Assembly (NCBI RefSeq): GCF_008086045.1
Contig: NZ_VSEY01000037.1
Coordinates: 81,259 to 145,258, forward strand
Source of the DNA: Nonomuraea sp. PA05
GTDB lineage: Bacteria > Actinomycetota > Actinomycetes > Streptosporangiales > Streptosporangiaceae
Direction of reading: 5' to 3'
Length of the DNA stretch: 64,000 nt
Every line of letters begins with the position of its first letter. Positions within the stretch are counted from its first letter, which is position 1. A program made the translations under genes and the position numbers. This document shows, piece after piece, positions 40,678-47,530 of the stretch. A model generated the notes under the pieces. That model was not told the DNA's origin. It was given only the letters and a program-made list of their open reading frames with translations, and ran no database searches.

Positions 40678-41190
40678 CTAATGGATGCGTTCCACGGCCC
40701 AGTCGGCCCACTCCTTCTGGGCCGCGGCCAGGCGCAGGCCGTACTCCATGGCGAGGCGGCCGTAGACGGACAGGTTGTCGGTGCCGCTCTCCACGAACTC
40801 GCGGATGCTCTGCAGGTGCTCCAGGCTCTCGACGGCCTCGTCGGCCTTTCTGCGCAGGTAGTCGCGGGCCTGTTCCGGGGAGACCTGGGCGAGGAAGAAG
40901 ACGCGCAGCAGCATGTCGCTGCGCATCACCTTGGTGGGCTCGACGTCGGTGACCCAGCGCCGCAGCTCGGTCAGGCCCTCCTGGGTGATGGCGTACTCCT
41001 TGCGGCCGCGCGGGCCTTCGGCGACCACGCTGACGAGCCCCGCGTCGGCGAGCTTGCCCAGCTCGGAGTAGAGCTGGCTCTGGGTGGCCGGCCAGACGTT
41101 GGCGAGGGAGACGTCGAACGTCTTCATCAGGTCATATCCACTCGCGGGACCCTCGGAGAGCAGTCCCAGCACGGCGTGTCGAAGGCTCAT
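40678..41190 (-). CDS. PadR-family transcriptional regulator
   Basis: 170 residues from ATG 41190 (Ser-Leu-Arg-His-Ala-Val-Leu-Gly-Leu-Leu); a start at 41235 adds 15 residues but is unlikely. Winged helix with Ser-Gly-Tyr-Asp-Leu and Gln-Leu-Tyr-Ser-Glu-Leu-Gly-Lys-Leu; Gly-Arg-Lys-Glu-Tyr-Ala-Ile-Thr wing; C-terminal coiled-coil dimer helix. PadR proteins often repress their own operon and a neighbouring efflux or detoxification gene. The divergent 41266 membrane gene is the natural target; menB lies downstream. Confidence 0.9.
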   Translation of the reverse strand: MSLRHAVLGLLSEGPASGYDLMKTFDVSLANVWPATQSQLYSELGKLADAGLVSVVAEGPRGRKEYAITQEGLTELRRWVTDVEPTKVMRSDMLLRVFFLAQVSPEQARDYLRRKADEAVESLEHLQSIREFVESGTDNLSVYGRLAMEYGLRLAAAQKEWADWAVERIH

Positions 41191-41265
41191 GTTCCTATAT
41201 TGACATATCTCCATAGGAGGTTCTAGCTTCGACATGTCATCTTAGGAATGTCGGAGGAGCCTCCC

Positions 41266-41820
41266 ATGCGCGGCCTGCTCGGTTTTCTGCCCTGGATCGT
41301 CTACGCGTTCGTCGCCACCGGCGACGAGTGGCGCTGGGGCGCGATCACCGGGCTCGTCATCGCCGCCGTGCTGGTGATCGTGGACCGCGGGTCGGGCAAG
41401 GCCTGGGACGAGATCGTGATCGAGGCCAGCGCCGCGGTCTTCTTCGCCTGTCTCACGGTGTTCTCGCTGGTGGCGCCGGATTCGCCGCTCACTCCGTACG
41501 GGCCCGCGCTGGTCAACGTGTGGCTGGCGGGGACGGCCTGGGGCTCGCTGGCCATCCGCAAGCCGTTCACGCTCGGCATCGCGCGCACCATGGCGCCGCG
41601 CGAGGTCTGGGAGAGCCCGCGGTTCCATCGCGTCAACGCGGTCATCACCACGGTCTGGGCGTCGGCCTTCACCGTCGCCGCGCTCTCCCTGACGCTCGTG
41701 CTGGCCGCGGCGCCGCATGCGACCGCGCTGGTCATCGCCATCAAGGCGCTCTCGTTCGCTCTTCCCGCCGTGTTCACCGCCTGGTATCCGAAGCGTGTGC
41801 GGCGGGCCCTGATCAAGTAG
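41266..41820 (+). CDS. Small multi-helix membrane protein, unknown function
   Basis: 184 residues from ATG 41266, with GGAGGAG five to six bases upstream; ATG 41248 in the same frame has no ribosome site. About five hydrophobic helices (~2-17, 24-41, 48-66, 72-88, 124-150, last to ~170). Gly-Pro-Ala-Leu-Val-Asn-Val-Trp and Pro-Phe-Thr-Leu-Gly-Ile-Ala-Arg are distinctive but I do not recognise the family; it has a faint look of intracellular-septation-A-like proteins. Divergent from PadR, a common arrangement for PadR targets. Confidence 0.7.
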   Translation: MRGLLGFLPWIVYAFVATGDEWRWGAITGLVIAAVLVIVDRGSGKAWDEIVIEASAAVFFACLTVFSLVAPDSPLTPYGPALVNVWLAGTAWGSLAIRKPFTLGIARTMAPREVWESPRFHRVNAVITTVWASAFTVAALSLTLVLAAAPHATALVIAIKALSFALPAVFTAWYPKRVRRALIK

Positions 41821-41837
41821 TGCTGATCAAGTAAGTG
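41809..41837. repeat. Duplicated stop region, two copies of CTGATCAAGTAGTG-type unit
   Basis: Unit one (41809-41822) contains the TAG of the membrane gene, unit two (41823-41837) is a near copy. Both hold TGATCA, a stop on either strand. The convergent ArsR gene stops five bases further on. Confidence 0.75.
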
Positions 41838-41839
41838 AG

Positions 41840-42172
41840 TTATGTCACCTCGGCTCGCAACTCCGCGAGCAACTCCCCCTGGTCGGCCAGCATGTCGGTG
41901 AGTATGCGCCGGGCGGCGCCCAGCAGATCGGCCAGCTCGGGCGTGGCGAGCGTGTAGACCACGGTGCTGCCCTCGCGGATCGCACTCACGATCCCCGCCC
42001 TGCGCAGGACGGCGAGCTGCTGGGAGAGGCTCGAGGCCTCGATGTCGATCTGGGCCAGAAGATCCCTGACGGGCAGTGGCCCTTCCTGGAGTAGCTCCAA
42101 CACTCGGATGCGAGCGGGGTGGCCGAGGGTTCGGAAGAAGTCGGCCTTGGCCTGGTAGACCTCCACGTGCAT
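41840..42172 (-). CDS. ArsR-family transcriptional regulator
   Basis: About 110 residues from ATG 42172; TTG 42211 would add 13. Typical ArsR/SmtB winged helix: Ala-Lys-Ala-Asp-Phe-Phe-Arg-Thr-Leu-Gly-His-Pro-Ala-Arg-Ile-Arg-Val-Leu-Glu-Leu-Leu, then Ser-Ser-Leu-Ser-Gln-Gln-Leu-Ala-Val-Leu-Arg and a Gly-Ser-Thr-Val-Val-Tyr wing. No Cys in helix alpha-3, so it is not an arsenic sensor of the classical kind. ArsR members of this form sense other cues. Partner gene is unclear; the divergent neighbour is a DUF3073 gene. Confidence 0.88.
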   Translation of the reverse strand: MHVEVYQAKADFFRTLGHPARIRVLELLQEGPLPVRDLLAQIDIEASSLSQQLAVLRRAGIVSAIREGSTVVYTLATPELADLLGAARRILTDMLADQGELLAELRAEVT

Positions 42173-42258
42173 ATTGTCAGAGTAATCCAGTGCAGTTGCA
42201 TAATTCTTCAAGTCGCTAGGTTGTCGGATAGCATGACAGCGGGGACTAGGGAGTTGCC

Positions 42259-42429
42259 ATGGGCCGAGGAAGAGCCAAGGCGAAGCAGACGAAGGTCGCT
42301 CGCCAGCTGAAGTACACCAACCACAACATCGACTACGACCGGCTTCGCGAAGAGCTGGGCGCAGACGAGCGACACGAGGAGATGTACCCTCCTACGCCGT
42401 CCGAGCAGGAGTCCGAGCGCGGGCGATGA
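42259..42429 (+). CDS. DUF3073 family protein
   Basis: 56 residues, ATG 42259, AGGGAG six bases upstream. The N-terminus Met-Gly-Arg-Gly-Arg-Ala-Lys-Ala-Lys-Gln-Thr-Lys-Val-Ala-Arg-Gln-Leu-Lys-Tyr is the hallmark of DUF3073, a small very basic-then-acidic protein nearly universal in actinobacteria. The basic head may contact nucleic acid; the acidic tail is short here. It is short enough to be missed by callers. Its last 38 bases overlap the convergent P450 gene. Function is not known to me. Confidence 0.85.
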   Translation: MGRGRAKAKQTKVARQLKYTNHNIDYDRLREELGADERHEEMYPPTPSEQESERGR

Positions 42430-43675
42430 CGCGGGTCAGCTTCGCGGGGGCGAGGGTGACGTTCTTCAGCCGCCTGGCCTCCGGCGCCTGATCGGGCGCC
42501 GTGAGCTCCAGGCGGTGCAGCACCTCGCGGATGATGACGCGCATCTCGAGGAGCGCCAGTTGCGCTCCTACGCAGAAGCGCCGCCCGCCGCCGAACGGCA
42601 TCCAGGCCTTGCCCTGGTGCCCTTCCAGGAAGCGCTCGGGACGGAACTCCCCGGGCGCGGGGAAGGCGGCGGGATCACGGTGCACGAGCGGGATGTACGG
42701 CCCGGCGTACCACCCGGCCGGGATCTCGTGGCCGCCCAGCCGTAGCGGGGCGTCGAGCAGCCTCGGCGCCTCGATGACGACGGGCCGCACCCGCAGCACC
42801 TCCTTGACCACCGCGTCGAGGTAGGGCTCGTCGTCCGGGAGCCGCTCCAGCACCTCGGGCATGCGCAGGATCCGCTCGAAGGCCCAGGCCAGCCCGGTGG
42901 CGGTCGTCTCGTGGCCGGCGAACAGCATGGCGAGCAGCTCGTCGCGCAACTCCTGGTCGCCCAGCTCCGTCTCCAGCAGCCTGCCGAGCACGTCGCCGCC
43001 GCCCGGCGCCGTGCGACGACGGCGGATCTCGTCGAGCAGGATGGCGTCCACCTCGGCCCGCAGCCGCACGAACCGCCTGTACCGGCCGAACGGCGCCCGC
43101 CCGGCGAGGCCGCGCAGCCGCTCCGGCAGCATCACCACCGACATGGCGCCGCCCACCTCGATCAGCTCCGGCAGCAGCACGTGCAGCCGCTGGACACGCC
43201 CGGCGTCCGTGATGCCGAAGATCAGCCGGATGATGATCTCCAGGGTGATCTCCTGGAGGTGGTCGCGCAGCCCGAACGGGCGGTTCAGCGGCCATTTCGC
43301 GATCTTCTCGGCCGCGATCGCGGCGATGTCGTCCTGGTAGCCGGCGACCTGTCTGGCGCGCAGCGGCGGGTTGAGCGTCTTGCGATGCCGCCACCACGGG
43401 TCGCCGTCCTGCGTGAGCACCGACTGCGAGCCGACCAGATGCTGCAGGAAGACGCGCCGGGCCTCGCCGGCGCGCCCGTGACCGCTGTGGTCGGTGCGGT
43501 AGACCTGCTCGGCCAGCTCGGCGGTGGTCACGAAGACCTCGGGCGGGAAGCCGGCGTTGCGGACCGTGAAGATCGGTCCGTACCTGCGGTGATAGCTCTC
43601 GAACGCGTCCGGGGCGTCCGCCATGAACCAGGCGGTCTGCGCGATGGCGGGCATTTTCGGGCCGGGAGGGATCAT
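42392..43675 (-). CDS. Cytochrome P450 monooxygenase
   Basis: 427 residues from ATG 43675, with AGGAGA seven bases upstream; a start at 43708 adds 11. The I-helix oxygen motif is Ala-Gly-His-Glu-Thr-Thr, the K-helix Glu-x-x-Arg is Glu-Val-Leu-Arg, and the heme thiolate loop is Phe-Gly-Gly-Gly-Arg-Arg-Phe-Cys-Val-Gly. Gly-Arg-Arg-Phe-Cys and the long B-C region resemble CYP families with membrane-lipid or fatty-acid-type substrates more than the short bacterial CYP105. No ferredoxin gene is adjacent. Divergent from a TetR gene with a palindrome between, so substrate-controlled. Confidence 0.93.
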   Translation of the reverse strand: MIPPGPKMPAIAQTAWFMADAPDAFESYHRRYGPIFTVRNAGFPPEVFVTTAELAEQVYRTDHSGHGRAGEARRVFLQHLVGSQSVLTQDGDPWWRHRKTLNPPLRARQVAGYQDDIAAIAAEKIAKWPLNRPFGLRDHLQEITLEIIIRLIFGITDAGRVQRLHVLLPELIEVGGAMSVVMLPERLRGLAGRAPFGRYRRFVRLRAEVDAILLDEIRRRRTAPGGGDVLGRLLETELGDQELRDELLAMLFAGHETTATGLAWAFERILRMPEVLERLPDDEPYLDAVVKEVLRVRPVVIEAPRLLDAPLRLGGHEIPAGWYAGPYIPLVHRDPAAFPAPGEFRPERFLEGHQGKAWMPFGGGRRFCVGAQLALLEMRVIIREVLHRLELTAPDQAPEARRLKNVTLAPAKLTRVIARARTPARTA

Positions 43676-43696
43676 TGTCGCGTCTCCTAGTAAATG

Positions 43697-43719
43697 TACG
43701 TACGTCATAGACGCTCGTA
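43697..43719. promoter_or_regulatory. Candidate TetR operator between P450 and TetR
   Basis: A 23-base imperfect palindrome, TACGTACGTC-ATA-GACGCTCGTA (8 of 10 arm pairs match), in the 64-base divergent region. Flanking ATG and CAT extend the symmetry. Confidence 0.5.
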
Positions 43720-43739
43720 TACATCAGTAGCATAGACCC

Positions 43740-44336
43740 GTGGCACGAACGAACGCCGGTGGATACCGCGAACGCCTGCTGGCAGGAGCGGTGAGCTGCC
43801 TTCAGGAGAAGGGGTACGCGCACACGACCGCGCGCGACCTGGTCGCCGCCTCCGGCACCAACCTGGCCTCCATCGGTTACCACTTCGGCGGCAAGGACGC
43901 CCTGCTCAACGAGGCCATCGCGGCGGTGTTCGACCAGTGGACAGAACGGGTCGAGCGCGCGCTGTTCGGCGCCGACCCCGGCTCCCCCCGCGAGATGCTG
44001 CAACGGGCCATGGCGGAGCTGGTGGACGTCTTCGACGAGCTGCGGCCGGTGATCGTCCTGTGCGTCGAGGGGTATCCGGCGGCGCTGCGCGCGCCCGTCC
44101 TGCGGGAGAAGCTGGCCGACGCGTACGCCAGGACACGGGTGGCGGGCGCCGACATGCTGCGGCGGGCGAGCCGGGAGCTGGGGGTGGAGCTGCCGCTGGA
44201 GCCCGAGGTGCTGGTCTCGGTGGTGGTGGCCATCACCGACGGGCTCATGCTGCAGTGGCTGCTCGACCCCGACGCCACGCCCGACGCGCGCCAGGTCGTC
44301 GACGCCATCGCGGCCCTCGGCGCCCTCATCGCCTGA
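43740..44336 (+). CDS. TetR-family transcriptional regulator of the P450 (inferred)
   Basis: 198 residues from GTG 43740. Helix-turn-helix at ~10-55: Tyr-Arg-Glu-Arg-Leu-Leu-Ala-Gly-Ala and Gly-Thr-Asn-Leu-Ala-Ser-Ile-Gly-Tyr-His-Phe-Gly-Gly-Lys, the recognition segment. The C-terminal domain looks like the common TetR C-terminal fold (Thr-Asp-Gly-Leu-Met-Leu-Gln-Trp-Leu). Divergent arrangement and a palindrome support repression of the P450. No ribosome site; GTG may be near the transcript start. Confidence 0.9.
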   Translation: MARTNAGGYRERLLAGAVSCLQEKGYAHTTARDLVAASGTNLASIGYHFGGKDALLNEAIAAVFDQWTERVERALFGADPGSPREMLQRAMAELVDVFDELRPVIVLCVEGYPAALRAPVLREKLADAYARTRVAGADMLRRASRELGVELPLEPEVLVSVVVAITDGLMLQWLLDPDATPDARQVVDAIAALGALIA

Positions 44337-44415
44337 TCAACTGGCAAAGGTAGGCGAACACAGGCATGTCGTCGGCGGGTGTGGGCACATCCCCGGATGA
44401 CGAGGAGATCAAGAC

Positions 44416-44982
44416 ATGCGCGTAGGAATCGTGGGTTCCGGAAGGCTGGGCACGCCGCTCGGCCGACTGCTCGCGGTGGCGGGCCATGACGTGTTCTTCA
44501 GCGACGCCGACCCCGACCGCGCGGCAGCCGCCGCCCGGGCCGCCGACGGGCAGGCCCAGGGCGGGAAGCCAGGGGAGGCGGCGCGGTTCGGCGAGGTCGT
44601 GATCATGGCGGTCGGCTGGGAGGCGTTCCCGGCGGTGGTGGCGGAGCTGGACGGCACGCTCACCGGCAAGATCGTCGTGGATCCGAGCAACCCGATCGGC
44701 GAGCGCGACGGCGCGGCCGTCGTGGTGGCCGTGCCCGGCGGGCTCACCAGCCCCCAGTACCAGCAGCACGTCCTGGGCGACGGCGTGCGGCTGGTGCGCA
44801 CGTTCAACACGAAGTACCCCAACGAGCTGCTGGAGCTCGGCATCGCGGGGCAGCGCGGCGGGGCGCGCGCCGACATGCCCTACTGGGGCGATGACGACGA
44901 GGCCAAGAAGGCCGTGGTGCCGCTCATCGAGGACGCCGGGTTCACGGCCATCGACGGAGGCGGGCTGTCGGAGGCGCTGTGA
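44416..44982 (+). CDS. NADP/F420-type oxidoreductase (coenzyme F420-dependent NADP reductase-like)
   Basis: 188 residues, ATG 44416 after GAGGAG. N-terminal Rossmann motif Gly-Ile-Val-Gly-Ser-Gly-Arg-Leu-Gly-Thr-Pro-Leu (dinucleotide), Val-Val-Asp-Pro-Ser-Asn-Pro-Ile (ProC/Npd conserved core) and Arg-Thr-Phe-Asn-Thr, as in F420H2:NADP oxidoreductase. These transfer hydride between F420 and NADP. Length is a little below the ~210-230 usual. Whether F420 or another substrate is used is not certain. It ends in the repeated TGATCA stop module. Confidence 0.8.
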   Translation: MRVGIVGSGRLGTPLGRLLAVAGHDVFFSDADPDRAAAAARAADGQAQGGKPGEAARFGEVVIMAVGWEAFPAVVAELDGTLTGKIVVDPSNPIGERDGAAVVVAVPGGLTSPQYQQHVLGDGVRLVRTFNTKYPNELLELGIAGQRGGARADMPYWGDDDEAKKAVVPLIEDAGFTAIDGGGLSEAL

Positions 44983-45012
44983 TCAGGCGCTGTGATCAGG
45001 CGCTGTGATCAG
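44974..45012. repeat. 13-bp tandem repeat (three units) with six-frame stops
   Basis: GCGCTGTGATCAG at 44974, 44987 and 45000. Every unit contains TGATCA, a stop on both strands, and the 13-base period moves it through all frames. The first carries the stop of the F420/NADP gene (44980-44982), the third the stop of the convergent LCP gene (45009-45011). The convergent intergenic region is nothing but this repeat. Confidence 0.9.
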
Positions 45013-46412
45013 GTCGCGCAGGAGTCGTGGGTGGCGTCGAAGCCCTTCATGGCCTCCGTGTCGTCCGTGCGCAGCGGCTTGAGGCCCTTCCAGTCGTTCC
45101 CCAGCACCAGGATCAGCCGGTTCGTCCTGGCGGCGGGCAGGGAGCGGGTGGCGGAGCCCTGGAGGTCGTTGGAGAGCGTCGGCACCCGCGTCTCGCCGTT
45201 CGGCCCGTAGACGATCGTGGTCTTCGCCTGCGGCTTGGTCGCCGTGTCGCCGATCTTGGCGATGTGGTAGCCGCGCTGTTCGAGGAAGGCCGCGACCTCC
45301 GTGGCCAGGCCGCTGCGCCAGGTGCCGTTGCGCAGCTCGACCTGGATCTTCGAACGGCCCACCTTGGCCTGGCCGCCCTTGACGCCGTCCACGCTCTGGT
45401 CCTTGGCCACGATCTGGAACAGCCGCTTGGACTGGTCGGGCACCCACTCCACCCGGCCGGGCTGGGTGAGCGAGTAGTGCCACGGCGTGGTGATGAAGCG
45501 GATCTTGCTGATGTCCAGGCCCTGGAGGCTGACCGCGAGATCCTTCATGACGCCGGTCGTCAGGCCCTGGTCGGTGGTGATCGCCTGGGTGGCGGCGTCG
45601 AGCGTGCCGAGGAGCTTGGCCGGGTCGGTGAGCGTCTCGCCGCTCATCACCTTCTTCACCATCGAGGCGATGAACATCTGCTGCCGCTGGATGCGCCCGA
45701 TGTCGGACCCGTCGCCCAGGCTGTAGCGGGCCCGCACGTAGCCGAGCGCCTGCTCGCCGGTGAGCGTCTGCCGCCCGGCGGGCAGGTGCAGCAGGGCCTT
45801 CTTGTCGTTGATCGCCTCGGGCAGGCAGACCTCGACGCCGCCGACGGCGTTCACGATGCCCTTGAAGCCCGTGAAGTCCACCTTCACGAAGTGGTCGATG
45901 TGGATGCCGGTGAGCGACTCGATCGTCTTCCAGGTGCAGGCGATGCCGCCGGAGTTGAACGACTCGTTGATCATGCCGACGTGCGCCTGCTGGCCGGGCA
46001 GCCCCTTGGTGGCGCGGCAGGCGGGAAGCTGGACGACCGAGTCGCGCGGGAAGCTGATCACCATCGCGTTGTCCCGCTTGGACGACAGGTGCGCCAGCAT
46101 GATCGTGTCGGTGCGCTCGCCCGCGACCTTGCCGTACTTGGCGTTCTTGCCGTTGCGCTGGTCGGAGCCGACGATCAGGACGTTCATCGCGGTGCCCGCC
46201 ACCTTGGGCGGCCTGGTCGCGCCGAGGTCCTCGGCGGTGACGTCCTCGTGCTCGATGTTGCCGGTCAGGCGCGCGTACACGCCGACGGCCACCCCGGTGA
46301 CGAGGAGAACGACGGTCACCGCGACCGCGATCACCCAGCGCAGCCAGCGGCGTCGCCGCCGCGGCGGCGTGCCAGGCTCGGAGGGCGGCGCGTCGACAAG
46401 CCCGCTGCTCAC
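45009..46412 (-). CDS. LytR-CpsA-Psr family glycopolymer transferase with LytR_C domain
   Basis: 467 residues, GTG 46412, GGGAG four bases upstream. Cytosolic Pro/Arg tail, one anchor helix (~24-46), LCP domain (~75-260) with Leu-Ile-Val-Gly-Ser-Asp-Gln-Arg, Arg-Thr-Asp-Thr-Ile-Met, Pro-Arg-Asp-Ser-Val-Val and Arg-Ala-Arg-Tyr-Ser-Leu-Gly-Asp, all family catalytic-site motifs, and a LytR_C domain (~345-445) with Val-Glu-Leu-Arg-Asn-Gly-Thr. It is the classical LCP form, in contrast with the four-helix version at 14518. It attaches wall polymers to peptidoglycan. Confidence 0.93.
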   Translation of the reverse strand: MSSGLVDAPPSEPGTPPRRRRRWLRWVIAVAVTVVLLVTGVAVGVYARLTGNIEHEDVTAEDLGATRPPKVAGTAMNVLIVGSDQRNGKNAKYGKVAGERTDTIMLAHLSSKRDNAMVISFPRDSVVQLPACRATKGLPGQQAHVGMINESFNSGGIACTWKTIESLTGIHIDHFVKVDFTGFKGIVNAVGGVEVCLPEAINDKKALLHLPAGRQTLTGEQALGYVRARYSLGDGSDIGRIQRQQMFIASMVKKVMSGETLTDPAKLLGTLDAATQAITTDQGLTTGVMKDLAVSLQGLDISKIRFITTPWHYSLTQPGRVEWVPDQSKRLFQIVAKDQSVDGVKGGQAKVGRSKIQVELRNGTWRSGLATEVAAFLEQRGYHIAKIGDTATKPQAKTTIVYGPNGETRVPTLSNDLQGSATRSLPAARTNRLILVLGNDWKGLKPLRTDDTEAMKGFDATHDSCAT

Positions 46413-46492
46413 GTGACTCCCACAGGACGGGGCCGCGGGCAGCCGCCCATGGCCAAGAGCCTCGCCGTACAGATCTCGGCCGTTGATCGAGC

Positions 46493-46506
46493 CTGAGTGT
46501 ACTCAG
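46493..46506. promoter_or_regulatory. 14-bp palindrome between LCP and DUF6510 genes
   Basis: CTGAGT-GT-ACTCAG. Position downstream of the DUF6510 stop and 81 bases upstream of the LCP start means it could be an LCP operator or part of the operon's end. The arms equal those at 215-237 and the outer half of 22733-22757. Confidence 0.4.
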
Positions 46507-46538
46507 TCAGACTGGGAGTCGCGCCCAGAGGCGGTACA

Positions 46539-46802
46539 TCAGTCGGGCAGGTCGACCCGCAGCGACACCGTGCCGCGCAGGTCGAGCCAGGCCGTGCCGG
46601 GGCCGCGCACCAGGCGCAGCACCACCTCCTCGCAGCCCGGGCAGCGGGCGACCAGGCCGGGGTCGGGGCCGTACACGCGCAGCGAGGCGACGGGCCCGGC
46701 CAGCCCGCAGCTCGCGCAGCGGCCGGTCGCGGAGGTCACGTCCACGGCGAAGATCTCGCCCAGCGGGCCCGCCAGCGCGTTGCCGTCCAGGTGTTCGGTC
46801 AT
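46539..46802 (-). CDS. DUF6510 family protein (zinc-ribbon-like)
   Basis: 87 residues. Cys-Ala-Ser-Cys near 29-32 and Cys-Pro-Gly-Cys near 54-57 make a four-Cys zinc-binding core. Arg-Val-Tyr-Gly and Val-Val-Leu-Arg-Leu-Val-Arg surround it. From memory this is the DUF6510 family, commonly placed with ferredoxin-reductase and sulfite-oxidase-like genes. It begins one base after the reductase stop (TGA-C-ATG), third in the operon. Function unknown; a maturation or electron-transfer accessory is possible. Confidence 0.75.
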   Translation of the reverse strand: MTEHLDGNALAGPLGEIFAVDVTSATGRCASCGLAGPVASLRVYGPDPGLVARCPGCEEVVLRLVRGPGTAWLDLRGTVSLRVDLPD

Positions 46803-46803
46803 G

Positions 46804-47529
46804 TCAGCCTCCGGTCGGACCGAAACGTTCGGTTCTGATGCGTTCTGGCGCGTGGCCGAGCGCGAGCAGCAGGTCGGCCGCCGTCTCCACGAATCCGGTC
46901 GGTCCGCAGACGAAGCAGTCGGGCTCGAACGAGGCCGGCCAGCCGCCCTCGGCCAGGTCGTCCAGCATGATGCGGCGCGCGGGCCTGGACAGGCCCTCGG
47001 GCACCGACCTGGTGTAGAGGTAGGAGACGTCCAGCCCCGGGTCCGGGCGGCGCAGCTCCTCGGCGTAGTAGCGGCGATCGGGGTCGCGCAGGGAGTACAG
47101 CAGGCGGAACGGCACGCGGCTGCCCGCCTGCCTGCGCGCCCTGACCATGGACATCAACGGCACGATGCCCGAGCCGCCGCCCACCAGCAGCACCGGCGCC
47201 TCGCTCTCAGGCCGCCACACGAACCACCCGCCCACCGGGCCGCGGATCTCGACCTGGTCGCCGACCCGCATCTCCTCCGTCAGGTACGGCGACACCTCGC
47301 CGTCCGGCACCGTCTCCACGGTCAGCTCGATCAGGTCGCCGTCGGCGGGCCCGGCCACCGAGTAGCTGCGCTGCGCCGTGTAACCGTCCTCGGCCGTCAG
47401 CCGCACGTCCACGTGCTGGCCCGCCAGGTGCCCCGGCCAGCCCGGCACCCGGAACCGCAGCGTGCGCGCGGTCGCGGTCTCGGCGGAGCCGTGCACCAGC
47501 TCGGCCGGCCGCCACGTCGCGCGGCGCAC
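46804..47529 (-). CDS. Ferredoxin/flavodoxin-NADP reductase-like oxidoreductase
   Basis: 241 residues, GTG 47529. FAD domain with Arg-Ser-Tyr-Ser-Val-Ala (RxYS flavin motif) near residue 54; NAD domain with Gly-Gly-Gly-Ser-Gly-Ile-Val-Pro-Leu (nucleotide loop) and Cys-Gly-Pro-Thr-Gly-Phe-Val near the end. It has no iron-sulphur domain, so it should pass electrons from NAD(P)H directly to a partner. One base separates it from the sulfite-oxidase-like gene upstream, and the DUF6510 gene follows, so it probably serves that Mo enzyme. Confidence 0.9.
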   Translation of the reverse strand: MRRATWRPAELVHGSAETATARTLRFRVPGWPGHLAGQHVDVRLTAEDGYTAQRSYSVAGPADGDLIELTVETVPDGEVSPYLTEEMRVGDQVEIRGPVGGWFVWRPESEAPVLLVGGGSGIVPLMSMVRARRQAGSRVPFRLLYSLRDPDRRYYAEELRRPDPGLDVSYLYTRSVPEGLSRPARRIMLDDLAEGGWPASFEPDCFVCGPTGFVETAADLLLALGHAPERIRTERFGPTGG

Positions 47530-47530
47530 C

